DNA of 48,380 nt from Bacteriovorax sp. UBA1852 (GTDB taxonomy: Bacteria > Bdellovibrionota > Bacteriovoracia > Bacteriovoracales > Bacteriovoracaceae), in contig DDIK01000088.1 in assembly GCA_002338505.1 (NCBI GenBank), positions 785 through 49,164 on the forward strand, read 5' to 3'. This document shows positions 7,608-17,202 of this stretch, one piece after another (position 1 is the stretch's first letter; every line of letters starts with the position of its first letter). The notes under the pieces were generated by a model, which did no database searches, was not told the DNA's origin, and worked only from the letters and a program-made list of their open reading frames with translations. Position numbers and translations under genes: made by a program.

Positions 7608-8602
7608 TGAACTACACAAGCCACTATTCAGTATTAAATAAAGAGTCCATTGATTACTTATTTAAAGATATCAAAGAAGATGAAAATAACCTTCTCTTTA
7701 GCGACTTTACATTTGGAGCTGGTGGACACACGTTTTCCATTCTTAATAGAAGTGAAAATGCCAAAGTTGTATCCTTTGATCAAGACCCTGAAGCATTGGA
7801 GAATGGTAGAAGTAGAATAGAAAATGAGTCCGTTAGCGAGCGATGCTTTCTAGTTGATTCAAATTTTGAGAACTTTAAAAAAGTTATTGATGAGCAATTT
7901 AGTGACTTAGTTAAAGACTGTGGTGGCTTCGATGGAATTGTGATGGATCTTGGAGTTTCAAGTCATCATTTCGATTCTGGTGAGAGAGGTTTTTCTTTTC
8001 GAGTTGATGCACCACTTGATATGAGAATGGACGTTGATAATAGTGAAATTCAAACAGCTCAACATATTGTAAATAATTACTCTGAAGAAGAACTAAACTT
8101 ACTCATAAGAGATTATGGGGAAGAGAAGTTTCATAGAAGAATTGTAAAAAATATTATAGATAAAAGGTCGGTTGCCCCTATAGAGACAACATGGCAATTA
8201 GCAGACTTAATTCGTCTCGCTTATCCTGCGAAATTAAGACATGGAAAGATTCATCCCGCGACCAAAACTTTTCAAGCGTTAAGAATAGAAGTAAATCGAG
8301 AATTAGAAGTTTTAGAAAAAGTTCTTGATCAAATCGTGCCATTTTTAAAAAACAATGGTAAAATAGCAGTGATAAGCTTTCATTCTTTAGAGGATCGAAT
8401 CGTAAAGCAAGCTTTTAAGAAACTTGAGACAAGAGAGGATTTTTTGTTTGAAGTGTTAACGAAGAGGCCTGTGATTCCATCAAAAGATGAAGTTTCTGAA
8501 AACTCTAGGTCGCGAAGTGCGAAGCTAAGAGTTGTACAAAGAGTTGAGCAGAAGAAAAATAAGAATAAATATGCTCAATTTTCAAAGGTTAATAAAAACT
8601 AG
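7607..8602 (+). CDS. rsmH: 16S rRNA (cytosine-1402 N4)-methyltransferase
   Basis: The 331-residue protein (MraW family) has an SAM-binding N-terminus with FTFGAGGHTFSIL and a loop DQDPEAL. The family signature GVSSHHFDSGERGFSF follows, then DAPLDMRMD. C-terminal motifs HPATKTFQALRIEVN and ISFHSLEDRIVK are present. It methylates C1402 in the ribosomal P site. It is the first conventional gene of the dcw cluster here and is coupled to mtnP through TAATG. Confidence 0.97.
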   Translation: MNYTSHYSVLNKESIDYLFKDIKEDENNLLFSDFTFGAGGHTFSILNRSENAKVVSFDQDPEALENGRSRIENESVSERCFLVDSNFENFKKVIDEQFSDLVKDCGGFDGIVMDLGVSSHHFDSGERGFSFRVDAPLDMRMDVDNSEIQTAQHIVNNYSEEELNLLIRDYGEEKFHRRIVKNIIDKRSVAPIETTWQLADLIRLAYPAKLRHGKIHPATKTFQALRIEVNRELEVLEKVLDQIVPFLKNNGKIAVISFHSLEDRIVKQAFKKLETREDFLFEVLTKRPVIPSKDEVSENSRSRSAKLRVVQRVEQKKNKNKYAQFSKVNKN

Positions 8603-8613
8603 GAAGGTTATTT

Positions 8614-8934
8614 ATGGCAAAGACAAGATCTAAAGGTAAATCAAAGAACGATTTTAAGAAGAAGTTAAAAGCGATATTTCTTAGTGCTCAAGGTATGCCA
8701 ATATTTTTAAGTCTCATTGTCATTACGGTCTTATTTGTTCTTTTTAGAATGAAGACAGTGGAAGTGAATTATAAAATTGCTTCAATAAAGAAAGATATTG
8801 AAAAAGTTAGAATTGAGGGAAAAGAGCTTAAAGCGAAGAAGGCAAAGCATCTTTCTGTTAAGAATTTAAGAAAACTTGCTAGAACTTATAATCTTCAGCA
8901 GCCAAGAAAGAGTCAGCTCATTGTAATACCTTAA
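8614..8934 (+). CDS. ftsL: Cell division protein FtsL-like, single-pass membrane protein
   Basis: The 106-residue protein has a basic cytoplasmic N-terminus (residues 1-25, rich in Lys) and one membrane segment (about 29-46, PIFLSLIVITVLFVLF). A periplasmic coiled-coil region follows (about 50-85, with SIKKDIEKVRIEGKELKAKK). This is the layout of FtsL, which with FtsB/FtsQ activates FtsWI at the septum. Sequence conservation in this family is low, so the call rests on topology and on its place between rsmH and ftsI. AGGAAGG supports the start. Confidence 0.85.
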   Translation: MAKTRSKGKSKNDFKKKLKAIFLSAQGMPIFLSLIVITVLFVLFRMKTVEVNYKIASIKKDIEKVRIEGKELKAKKAKHLSVKNLRKLARTYNLQQPRKSQLIVIP

Positions 8935-8943
8935 GAGAGTTTT

Positions 8944-10860
8944 ATGGAATTAAAGAAACGAATTTACTTCGTTTTCGCTATATTTTCTTTTTGTTTTATG
9001 GCCATTGTTTTTAAGGCCTTCAAGGTGCAAGTTATTGATAAGGAACACCTCCTATCAAAGTCAAATAAACAATTTTTTAGAGAGAGAAAAGTTTATCCAA
9101 GAAGAGGACGAATTTTTGATCGTAATGGAAGACCTCTCGCTATTAATGTCAGAACTTACAGTATATTCGCCATTCCTAACCAGGTTAAGGACTTCTCAAA
9201 ACTTCGAAAGGTTACAAAGTTTATTCCTGGTAAGAGCTATAGAAGTCTAAAAAAAGAACTTAAGTCGCGAAATAAGTTTACTTGGCTTGCGAGAAAAATT
9301 GAATTGAATCAAGAACAACTTGATCTCTTAAAAAGTATTAAGGGCGTTTATTTCGAAGAGATTCCAAAGAGACTTTATCCTAATCATGAGCTAGCTGCTC
9401 AGGTCATTGGATTTGTCGGAGTCGACAATAATGGACTTTCGGGGATAGAGCATCAATTTGATAAGAAGCTAAAAGGTGAGCCTAAGCTCATAAAGTATAT
9501 TATTGATAATAAAGGACGTCCTGTTCGCTATGTGAGCGAAGAAGTTGGTGGTACAGCTGAGGATATCTATCTTAGTATTGATAAAGATATTCAAGCGATC
9601 TCTGAGAAAACTATAAAAGAAGCAGTTGAAGAATATGACGCTTTTCGTGGAGGCGTCGGTGTAATGGATGCTGAAACTGGTGAAGTTCTAGCTGTTGCAA
9701 ATTATCCAACTTTTGATCCAAATGATATTGGTGACTCTCAAAATATTCATAGGAAATTATCGTTTGTGAGTGATCCCTTTGAGCCTGGTTCTACCTTTAA
9801 AAGTTTTACGATTGCTTCAGCTCTAGAAAATAACATAGTAAGGCCAGATACTAATTACTATCTAGATCACGGAAGGCTTGTCGTTGAAGGTCATACTATC
9901 TCTGAAGCTGAGTCTGATAAGAAGTTTGAATGGCTATCTGTTGAAGAAATTTTAAAGTACAGCTCAAACGTTGGTACAACAAAAATTGCATTTGATCTAA
10001 CATACCCGAAACTGAAACAAACTCTTGATAAGTTTAAAATTGGCAAGAAAACAGGGATTGAGCTACCAGCGGAGTCGAGAGGTATTTTTACGAAAGATAA
10101 GAATGTAAGACCACTATCTCTAAGTAATATTAGCTTTGGTCAAGGTGTCGCGACAACAGGTATTCAAATGCTTGCGGCCTACGTTCCTTTTGCTAACGGT
10201 GGTTTTTATATCAACCCAACAATTATTAAAAGAGATGAAGATCAAGAAGTTGAAAAGAAGAGAATATTACAGCCACGACTTGTCGATGAAATGACAAATA
10301 TAATGGTTAAGACAGTTGATGAGGGAACTGGTGGAAACGCTAAGATCTCATACTTTAAAATCGCAGGTAAGACGAGTACCGCCCAGAGGTCTGATGGTCG
10401 TGGTGGTTACACTGGTTATATTCCAGGATTTATTGGCTATCCTGTAGGTGTAAAAAAGAAGTTTGTTGTTTTCGCATATGTTGATAATCCTGGAAAAGGG
10501 AAGAGTTACTATGGGAATACTGTAGCCGCACCAATTGTGAGAAAAGTGACGGAATATATTCTTTATAAGAATAAAGAATTTAGTAAGCTTGCAAAAATTA
10601 ATGACTTTAAAAATGTAGACGCCTTTAAAGAAATCAAAAGAAGAAAAGTAAAGAGATCAGTTGCACACAAGAAAGGAAAGGTTCCAAGCTTTATTGGACT
10701 TGATAAGAAGTCTGCAAATAATCTTGCTACAAAAGTTGGTTTAAGCCTCATTCATCATGGAGTTGGAGTTGTTGTATCGCAAACTCCTGAAAGTGGAATA
10801 GAGCATAAAGAAAAGGTTATTGTAAAACTCAATTACGCTCCACCATCATATGACTATTAA
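8944..10860 (+). CDS. ftsI: Septal peptidoglycan transpeptidase (class B penicillin-binding protein, FtsI/PBP3) with PASTA domain
   Basis: The 638-residue protein has an N-terminal membrane anchor (about 7-24) and a pedestal region beginning RRGRIFDRNGRPLA. The transpeptidase domain carries catalytic Ser283 in STFK (283-286), SSN at 340-342 and KTS at 476-478. The third motif usually reads KTG or KSG; here the Gly is Ser. A C-terminal PASTA-like domain (about 572-632, from VPSFIGLDKKSAN) follows, more common in Gram-positive and delta-type PBPs than in E. coli FtsI. It cross-links septal peptidoglycan with FtsW. The 3' end overlaps murE by 11 bases. Confidence 0.95.
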   Translation: MELKKRIYFVFAIFSFCFMAIVFKAFKVQVIDKEHLLSKSNKQFFRERKVYPRRGRIFDRNGRPLAINVRTYSIFAIPNQVKDFSKLRKVTKFIPGKSYRSLKKELKSRNKFTWLARKIELNQEQLDLLKSIKGVYFEEIPKRLYPNHELAAQVIGFVGVDNNGLSGIEHQFDKKLKGEPKLIKYIIDNKGRPVRYVSEEVGGTAEDIYLSIDKDIQAISEKTIKEAVEEYDAFRGGVGVMDAETGEVLAVANYPTFDPNDIGDSQNIHRKLSFVSDPFEPGSTFKSFTIASALENNIVRPDTNYYLDHGRLVVEGHTISEAESDKKFEWLSVEEILKYSSNVGTTKIAFDLTYPKLKQTLDKFKIGKKTGIELPAESRGIFTKDKNVRPLSLSNISFGQGVATTGIQMLAAYVPFANGGFYINPTIIKRDEDQEVEKKRILQPRLVDEMTNIMVKTVDEGTGGNAKISYFKIAGKTSTAQRSDGRGGYTGYIPGFIGYPVGVKKKFVVFAYVDNPGKGKSYYGNTVAAPIVRKVTEYILYKNKEFSKLAKINDFKNVDAFKEIKRRKVKRSVAHKKGKVPSFIGLDKKSANNLATKVGLSLIHHGVGVVVSQTPESGIEHKEKVIVKLNYAPPSYDY

Positions 10861-12166
10861 AAAAATCATTCAAAATTATCCTATTGTAGATGTGACATCT
10901 AATCTTCAGGATGCAAACGATACAACTGCTGCCTTTTACTATATTCATAAAGGAGCAGAGGATAAATTTCTTTCACGATTAAAAACATCTAGACCTTGTT
11001 ATCTTTTTTTAAATACTGACTTAGGAGATATTGGCGTACCATATACAGTCTGTGAAAACTTCTATGAGTCACAAGAAGAAGTTTGTGATCTTCTCTATGA
11101 TAAAAGTGATCGGGTAAAAATAATTGGAATAACTGGAACAAATGGCAAGTCGACTTGTGTTCACCTTTGTTCTTCATTACTTAATGCAAATGGGGCTAAG
11201 GCATTCTCTGTTGGAACTCTCGGAGTTTTTTCAGAAGAAAAAGAAATATTTCCTTCTCCAGGAGCAACCACCCCTTCGTATCTAGACTTAAGACGAATTA
11301 CACATCATCTATCGGATTATGATTACATGTGCCTTGAAGTGAGCTCACATGCTTTAAAGCAAGAGCGCATCAAAGGCTTTGAAATAGATGTTTGTGGTTG
11401 GACTAATTTAACGCAGGACCATCTTGATTATCACGGCAGCATGAGTGGTTATTTTGAAGCAAAATTGATGCTAGTTAAATTATCCCAGAAAACTTTTATT
11501 CCTGTCTCTCAGACGACTTTAATTGAAAAAGTTAAGGAAAAAGAGCTTGAGGTTGAATATTCAAAGCCTAGGCAATTCGATCTTATAAATCCTGCATTTA
11601 AACTTGCGTATAATCATGAAAACTTATGCCTAAGTTACGATATCGTGAAATCTCTTTTGAAAAATGACTTAAAGGTTCCAAAGGACTTAACTCTACCAAG
11701 AGGAAGATATACACTTTTTGAATATAATTCTCATATGTTTGTTGTGGATTATGCGCATACACCCGACGCAATTGAAAAATTAACTAAAGAAACTAAACAA
11801 GTCTTAGAGGATTATCACGTCATTACGATCTTTGGATGTGGTGGAGATAGGGATAGGTCCAAGAGGCCTCTCATGTTAGACGCAGCTTTAAAATTTAGTG
11901 ATAAGGTCATCGTGACTTCTGATAATCCTAGAACTGAAGACCCACAATCTATTGTTAGTGACGCCTTAAATGGAAGAGCATTTTCTAATGTAGAAACTAT
12001 TGTTAATAGAAAAGAAGCAATTGAGAGATCTGTAAAAGACTATGAGAATAAAACAATTGTTCTGATCGCTGGAAAAGGTCATGAAGAGTATCAAGAAGTA
12101 AACGGCGTTAAGAATTTCTTTAGCGACATAGAACTTATAAGAGAATGTCTGGAAAGTATAAAATGA
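10850..12166 (+). CDS. murE: UDP-MurNAc-L-Ala-D-Glu:meso-diaminopimelate ligase
   Basis: The 438-residue Mur ligase has the ATP loop GTNGKS at residues 96-101, SSHAL after LEVS, and a WTNLTQDHLDYHG stretch. The DNPR motif at 358-361 is the signature of enzymes that add meso-DAP rather than lysine. It ends with AGKGHE. At 438 residues it is some 50 shorter than E. coli MurE, mainly in the N-terminal UDP-binding domain. The start ATG lies inside the end of ftsI (ATGACTATTAA), indicating coupling. It acts in the cytoplasm on the third residue of the stem peptide. Confidence 0.94.
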   Translation: MTIKKIIQNYPIVDVTSNLQDANDTTAAFYYIHKGAEDKFLSRLKTSRPCYLFLNTDLGDIGVPYTVCENFYESQEEVCDLLYDKSDRVKIIGITGTNGKSTCVHLCSSLLNANGAKAFSVGTLGVFSEEKEIFPSPGATTPSYLDLRRITHHLSDYDYMCLEVSSHALKQERIKGFEIDVCGWTNLTQDHLDYHGSMSGYFEAKLMLVKLSQKTFIPVSQTTLIEKVKEKELEVEYSKPRQFDLINPAFKLAYNHENLCLSYDIVKSLLKNDLKVPKDLTLPRGRYTLFEYNSHMFVVDYAHTPDAIEKLTKETKQVLEDYHVITIFGCGGDRDRSKRPLMLDAALKFSDKVIVTSDNPRTEDPQSIVSDALNGRAFSNVETIVNRKEAIERSVKDYENKTIVLIAGKGHEEYQEVNGVKNFFSDIELIRECLESIK

Positions 12167-13461
12167 AAATATCTGACTATAAAGAAATACAAGGTTTTGT
12201 AAAAAGTAGTGCTCAGCTAGAAGATCAATGGTCACGAGTTTCTATCGATTCTCGAAACTTAGATGGCTTTAATGTCTTTTTAGCTCTTAAAGGCGAGAAG
12301 TTTGATGGCCATGGCTTCATAGAAAATGTTTTAAATTCTAAGATCAAAAATATTATTCTTCATGATCAAGCTTTATATGAGAAGTATTCTTCACTACATC
12401 CCGATGTGAATATCATTCTCGTTGAAAACACTCTTTCATTCTTGCAAGATTCTGCTCGCTTTAGAATGTCAGAATTTAAAAAGAGTGGACACCAAACACT
12501 TGCGATAACAGGATCTAATGGCAAGACAACAACGAAAGAGATGCTTTTTCATGTTGCAAAATCTTTTTGTGAAAATGTGGTGTGTACTCAAGGAAACTTT
12601 AATAATTTAATTGGCGTGCCTCTTACAATTCATCAAGAAGTATTAGAGAGTACTGAGTTTACTATTATTGAGATGGGTACCGGCAAGCCTGGTGACATAA
12701 AAGTATTATCAGAAATTGTATGTCCTACTTATGGATACATTACAAGTGTTGGACTCGCACATATTGAATTCCTAAAAGATATTGAAGGTGTTTATAAAGA
12801 AAAGACAGCTTTGTACGAAAATATAAAAAGTAATGGTGAGACTTTCTACGTAAATAAATATGATGAAAGATTAAAGGGCTTATCAGGAATGAAAGCAACT
12901 ATTGATTGTGAAGATATTGCTATAGAGAATTCAAGCATTGAGCAATCATATAATAGTGAAAATTTAAATAATGCGGCATTTATAATTGGTCATATTTATA
13001 ATGACTTTGAAAAAGCAAAGCTCGAGGCCTCTAAGTTTTTCATGCCTAAGATGAATAGGTCTCAGAAAATTACTCTCAAGGATAAAGAGCTTTTCTTGGA
13101 TGCTTATAATGCCAACCCAAGTTCAATGAGTAAGGCTATTGTATCATTTTGTGAGAGATATCCTCTAGATGATTCTATATACGTCTTAGGTGATATGAAT
13201 GAGCTTGGGACTTCTTCTGAAGAAGAGCACAATAATATTGCTCTGCTCATGAATTCTCTGGGTATTAAGAACGCGATCTTCATAGGAAATTATAGAGTGT
13301 ATTATAGTGATGTCTTTTCTGAGGATGCGAAATGTTATGAAAATGTGGATGATTTCTTAGCAGAAGCAAAAAATGTATTAAATTCATACAAATATGTCTT
13401 TCTTAAGGCAAGCCGCTCTTTACAACTAGAGAAAATCCTCGATATAAAAGATAGGTTATAA
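12163..13461 (+). CDS. murF: UDP-MurNAc-tripeptide:D-alanyl-D-alanine ligase
   Basis: With the start at 12163 the protein has 432 residues and the ATP loop GSNGKTTTKE at 117 onward. EMGTGKPGDI, the segment SVGLAHIEFL, and YNANPSSM near 318 are MurF features, and LGDMNELG follows. An ATG at 12145 is also in frame. The 12163 start is preferred because it overlaps the murE stop as ATGA and has GGAAAG six bases upstream. MurF adds D-Ala-D-Ala to complete the pentapeptide. No ddl gene is in the window. Confidence 0.94.
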   Translation: MKISDYKEIQGFVKSSAQLEDQWSRVSIDSRNLDGFNVFLALKGEKFDGHGFIENVLNSKIKNIILHDQALYEKYSSLHPDVNIILVENTLSFLQDSARFRMSEFKKSGHQTLAITGSNGKTTTKEMLFHVAKSFCENVVCTQGNFNNLIGVPLTIHQEVLESTEFTIIEMGTGKPGDIKVLSEIVCPTYGYITSVGLAHIEFLKDIEGVYKEKTALYENIKSNGETFYVNKYDERLKGLSGMKATIDCEDIAIENSSIEQSYNSENLNNAAFIIGHIYNDFEKAKLEASKFFMPKMNRSQKITLKDKELFLDAYNANPSSMSKAIVSFCERYPLDDSIYVLGDMNELGTSSEEEHNNIALLMNSLGIKNAIFIGNYRVYYSDVFSEDAKCYENVDDFLAEAKNVLNSYKYVFLKASRSLQLEKILDIKDRL

Positions 13462-13485
13462 ACAATTCATTTAGGCGTAATATAA

Positions 13486-14562
13486 ATGCTATATCATTAC
13501 TTATATCCATTAAGTGAACAATTCTCTTTATTTAATATTTTCAGATATATAACTTTTCGAACAGTGCTTTCTTTCTTACTGGCAACAGTGATTTCAATTG
13601 TTTGGGGAAAGCTCTTTATCAGGTTCATGCAGCGCAAGCAGTTTGGACAAGTGGTTAGAGATGATGGTCCTGAGTCACACCTTAAAAAAGCGGGTACTCC
13701 AACGATGGGTGGGGTCTTTATATTGGGTACAGTTGTTGGCACACTTGCAATCGCAGGAAACTTTTCATCAAAGCCACTGCTTCTTACGCTCTTTGTTACT
13801 TTCTCTTATTTTCTCTTAGGCTTTTATGATGACTATGCAAAAATAGCAAAAGCTAACACGAAAGGCGTCTCTGCGAAGGGGAAACTTCTTTGGCAGTTTG
13901 TGACAGCGGGTATTGCTGCATGGCTAATGATTAAGTGGAATGTAATAACTCCCGATCTCTACGTACCTTTTGTTAAGGGTCCAATAATTAATATGGGCTC
14001 TATTTTTATTGGTTTTGCAGCTTTTGTAATTGTGGGATCATCTAATGCCGTAAACTTAACAGATGGACTTGATGGCCTAGCTATTGGGCCTATTATTACT
14101 TCATCAGCGACTCTTGGTATTTTAGCATATGCACTTGGTCATAGTGAGATTGCTTCTTACTTATTTGTGCCGTACGTTGAAAATGTAGGGGAAATAGCAG
14201 TTCTTTGTGCTGCTATAGTAGGTGCCGGTGTGGGCTTTTTATGGTATAACACTTATCCAGCACAGATATTTATGGGTGATGTTGGCTCTTTGTCACTAGG
14301 TGGAGCCCTTGGGACAATTGCAGTACTGACAAAGAATGAAGTTCTCTTTGTCGTTATAGGTGGGGTCTTTGTTGTTGAAGCACTGTCGGTTATTATACAA
14401 GTTGTTTCATATAAAACGAGAAAGAAGAGAGTTTTTAAAATGGCACCAATACATCACCATTTTGAATTACTCGGCTGGCCTGAACCTAAGGTTATTGTAA
14501 GGTTTTGGATTATAAGTATATTTTTAGCAATTTTAGCGATTGCTACTCTTAAGATGAGGTAG
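13486..14562 (+). CDS. mraY: Phospho-MurNAc-pentapeptide transferase
   Basis: The 358-residue polytopic membrane enzyme has about ten hydrophobic segments. Signature motifs are present: GTPTMGG after the first loop, GFYDDYAKI with the Asp pair, NLTDGLDGLA, and MGDVGSLSLGG followed later by APIHHHFEL. It transfers phospho-MurNAc-pentapeptide to undecaprenyl phosphate to make lipid I at the inner membrane. A 24-base gap with a TTTAGGCG ribosome site follows murF, and murD begins two bases after its stop. Confidence 0.97.
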   Translation: MLYHYLYPLSEQFSLFNIFRYITFRTVLSFLLATVISIVWGKLFIRFMQRKQFGQVVRDDGPESHLKKAGTPTMGGVFILGTVVGTLAIAGNFSSKPLLLTLFVTFSYFLLGFYDDYAKIAKANTKGVSAKGKLLWQFVTAGIAAWLMIKWNVITPDLYVPFVKGPIINMGSIFIGFAAFVIVGSSNAVNLTDGLDGLAIGPIITSSATLGILAYALGHSEIASYLFVPYVENVGEIAVLCAAIVGAGVGFLWYNTYPAQIFMGDVGSLSLGGALGTIAVLTKNEVLFVVIGGVFVVEALSVIIQVVSYKTRKKRVFKMAPIHHHFELLGWPEPKVIVRFWIISIFLAILAIATLKMR

Positions 14563-14564
14563 AG

Positions 14565-15947
14565 ATGGAAAGGTTTAGAGGTAAAAAAGTTCTTATCGTA
14601 GGTATTGGTAAGACTGGTTTTAAGCTCATTAACTTCTTTAATAGATTAGAATGTGAAATTAGAGTTACAGATATAAAGCCTATTTTTGATTTAAATAAGC
14701 CAGTTAAAAAGCTTAAGAAGATTAAGCCAGCTGTTCATATGACTTTTGGTGAGCACAGAGATGAAGACTTTCTAGAGTCTGATGTCGTTGTTTACTCATC
14801 ATCAGTGGATCCAGGATTAGCTCAATTAGAGCTAGCAAGACAAAATGGTGTTCAGGTTTATAGTGAATTTGCTTTAGGTAATTTACTTTGTAGAAAGCCT
14901 ATTATCGCTGTTTGCGGATCTTATGGTAGATCAACTGTCGCACATATGGTCGGTTTCACATTGAGACGTGATGGAAAGAATATCTTTGTTGGTGGTACTA
15001 GTGATACGCCATTTATTGAATATGCTATGCAGCCTAATATTGAAGAGATTGACTACGTTATCGTAGAGGTTTCAGCTGTACAGATGAGAAGTCTTAAAGA
15101 CTTTCACCCAAAGATGGTGATTTTTACAAATATTTCTGAAACATATCCAGCTGAGCATTTCACTTCAATGGGTGACTTTATGGAGACGAAGCTTAGTATC
15201 GTTAAGTCTTTATCTGCTGGTGACAAACTTATTTGTAACTTTGATAAGCTCGCCAATAATACTTTCTTTAGAAATGCTAATTGTCAGACTTTTTGGTATT
15301 CAAGAAAGTCCTTTGTTTCTATGGGTGTTATGGATGAAGTTCAGGGAACGCACTTTCATGAGAGAAGAATTCACTCAAATATCAACTTTCACTCTGAATT
15401 TATTGTTAAAGATATGAGAATAATCGGTCAAAACAATAGAGAGAACCTTCTTGCTGCAGTTACAGCATGTAAGGCACTTGATGCTAGTGATGAAGCTATT
15501 CAGACTTGTGTAGAGAAGTTTCCAGGGATACCTCATCGTCTTGAGTTCTTAATGGAAAAGAATGGAGTCTGTTTTTATAATGATTCAAAAGCTGAGTCTA
15601 TGCCAAACCTTTGCGAGTCTTTAAAGTCATTTAAGAATAATGTTATTCTTATTGCGGGTGGAAAAGATAACGAAGAAATTGAATTTGAGCCATTTAACGA
15701 TGATGTGATTAATAACACGAGAGTTGTTGTTCTAGTTGGTGAATGTAAGGAGAGAATGAATAGAGCTCTTCAGGAACATCCACAAACTTTTATCGTAGGC
15801 TCATTTGAAGAATCTGTTCTACTTGCTTATCAAAAATCTAGAACTGGAGATACTATCTTGCTCTCTCCGGGAAATCCTGCAACGGACTTTTTTAGAGACT
15901 ATGAAGAAAGAGGAAATTACTTTAAGAAGTTGGTTTATCAATTGTAA
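14565..15947 (+). CDS. murD: UDP-MurNAc-L-alanine:D-glutamate ligase with atypical P-loop
   Basis: The 460-residue protein is in the murD position and has the MurD layout: an N-terminal Rossmann region with GIGKTGF, then ATP-binding, then C-terminal domain with FYNDSKAES and SPGNPATDFFRDYEERG. The ATP loop reads GSYGRST at residues 118-124. Arg122 stands where almost all Mur ligases have the catalytic Lys (GTNGKTT). EVSAVQM and a TKLSIV segment with the likely carbamylated Lys are kept. The enzyme may be slower, use altered ATP contacts, or be specialised. The frame is intact and codon use matches the neighbours, so it is not a pseudogene. GAGGTAGAG precedes the ATG. Confidence 0.88.
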   Translation: MERFRGKKVLIVGIGKTGFKLINFFNRLECEIRVTDIKPIFDLNKPVKKLKKIKPAVHMTFGEHRDEDFLESDVVVYSSSVDPGLAQLELARQNGVQVYSEFALGNLLCRKPIIAVCGSYGRSTVAHMVGFTLRRDGKNIFVGGTSDTPFIEYAMQPNIEEIDYVIVEVSAVQMRSLKDFHPKMVIFTNISETYPAEHFTSMGDFMETKLSIVKSLSAGDKLICNFDKLANNTFFRNANCQTFWYSRKSFVSMGVMDEVQGTHFHERRIHSNINFHSEFIVKDMRIIGQNNRENLLAAVTACKALDASDEAIQTCVEKFPGIPHRLEFLMEKNGVCFYNDSKAESMPNLCESLKSFKNNVILIAGGKDNEEIEFEPFNDDVINNTRVVVLVGECKERMNRALQEHPQTFIVGSFEESVLLAYQKSRTGDTILLSPGNPATDFFRDYEERGNYFKKLVYQL

Positions 15948-16038
15948 GTAGGTTTTCAAAATTCTTTTATAGTGATCATTACAATAGGCATTATTGGCTT
16001 ATTTTTTAATTGATAATTTTGATGTAGAATAGAACTTA

Positions 16039-17148
16039 ATGAATGATTTATTAGAAAAAAATGGAAATTTTTTCAAAATGGTAATCGGGACTCTTGTCAC
16101 GATTGGAATCATTATGATCTATTCAGCTTCTTACATGTACTCTAAAGAAGTATATGGTTCGTCACTTTATTATATGTGGAAGCAGGTGATTTTCTGTGCA
16201 GTCTCATTAGTTGGGGCTTATATTGTGGCCAAGTCAAAGTATCAATTTTGGTTTAGGAATAGCTTCTATCTCAATCTTACAGTGTGTTTTCTTCTACTCT
16301 TAACTTTTATTCCGGGTCTTGGGGTAACTGCAAAGGGTGCGAATCGTTGGCTCTACTTTAGTGGAGTGACTTTACAGCCTGGGGAGTTTGCTAAGTACAC
16401 AACAATGATTCTTGGATACTACATATTTGAGTTTTTTGACAAGATGGATATTAAGCAAAAAATTAAAAACATTTCATGCTTATTGTTAACTTTCGTTTTA
16501 TTAATTAACCAGCCAGACTTTGGAACATTTTTTATTTGTTCATGCGCGGTTATGTTTGCGTGTTTTCTCAGTAATTTTCCTCGTAAGATATTTTATTCAA
16601 TTGTTGGTGGAGGAGCCGTTGTTGCTGTTCTTCTCATGCTATCTCAGCCATATCGAGTACAAAGACTTACAACATTTCTTGATCCGTGGAAAAATTCACG
16701 CGGCTCTGGCTTTCAAATTATTCAGTCTTGGATTGGCTTTGCCAATGGTGGCTTCTTTGGGAAAGGTGTAGGAAATAGTCTTGAAAAACTATTCTTTCTT
16801 CCTGAGGCACATAATGACTTTATTTTCTCTGTGGTGGGAGAAGAGTTTGGTTTTTTAGGTGTGATTTTCCTTGTTGGACTATTCTTATCTTTTATATTTC
16901 TAGGCTTTAAAATTGCTCTTATGTTAGAGGATAGGGTCGCCTCTTTATTGTCTTCTGGTGTGATATTCATCATTGGACTTCAAGTTGTTCTGAATATGGG
17001 AGTTGTTTTAGGACTTCTACCAACGAAGGGCCTTAATTTACCATTTATCAGCTCTGGTGGATCATCTCTATTCGCAAACTTCATCGGCATTGGACTCATC
17101 TTTTCTTGTTTAAATAGACAAATAGAAAAGCGCTCTCAGTTTTCTTAA
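16039..17148 (+). CDS. ftsW: SEDS-family septal peptidoglycan glycosyltransferase
   Basis: The 369-residue polytopic protein shows about ten membrane segments and the SEDS signatures GANRWLYFSG, LQPGEFAKY, LLINQPDFGT and PTKGLNLPFISSGGSS. FtsW polymerises lipid II at the septum with FtsI. The gene begins 91 bases after murD, the widest gap inside the cluster, and a weak AT-rich promoter could lie there. The normal neighbour murG does not follow; murC does. RodA is a possible alternative by family, but position favours FtsW. Confidence 0.94.
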   Translation: MNDLLEKNGNFFKMVIGTLVTIGIIMIYSASYMYSKEVYGSSLYYMWKQVIFCAVSLVGAYIVAKSKYQFWFRNSFYLNLTVCFLLLLTFIPGLGVTAKGANRWLYFSGVTLQPGEFAKYTTMILGYYIFEFFDKMDIKQKIKNISCLLLTFVLLINQPDFGTFFICSCAVMFACFLSNFPRKIFYSIVGGGAVVAVLLMLSQPYRVQRLTTFLDPWKNSRGSGFQIIQSWIGFANGGFFGKGVGNSLEKLFFLPEAHNDFIFSVVGEEFGFLGVIFLVGLFLSFIFLGFKIALMLEDRVASLLSSGVIFIIGLQVVLNMGVVLGLLPTKGLNLPFISSGGSSLFANFIGIGLIFSCLNRQIEKRSQFS

Positions 17149-17202
17149 ATTGTTCATCGCCTCAGAATATGATATTTCTTAGATCTAAATTAAGGTGCGT
17201 AT

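Noticed and set aside
12145..12162. Upstream ATG as the murF start
   Set aside because: The ATG at 12163 overlaps the murE stop as ATGA and has GGAAAG at the right distance; the upstream one has no ribosome site.
17149..17202. Possible remnant of murG between ftsW and murC
   Set aside because: Only 54 bases remain and they hold nothing beyond a ribosome site, so no remnant is visible.
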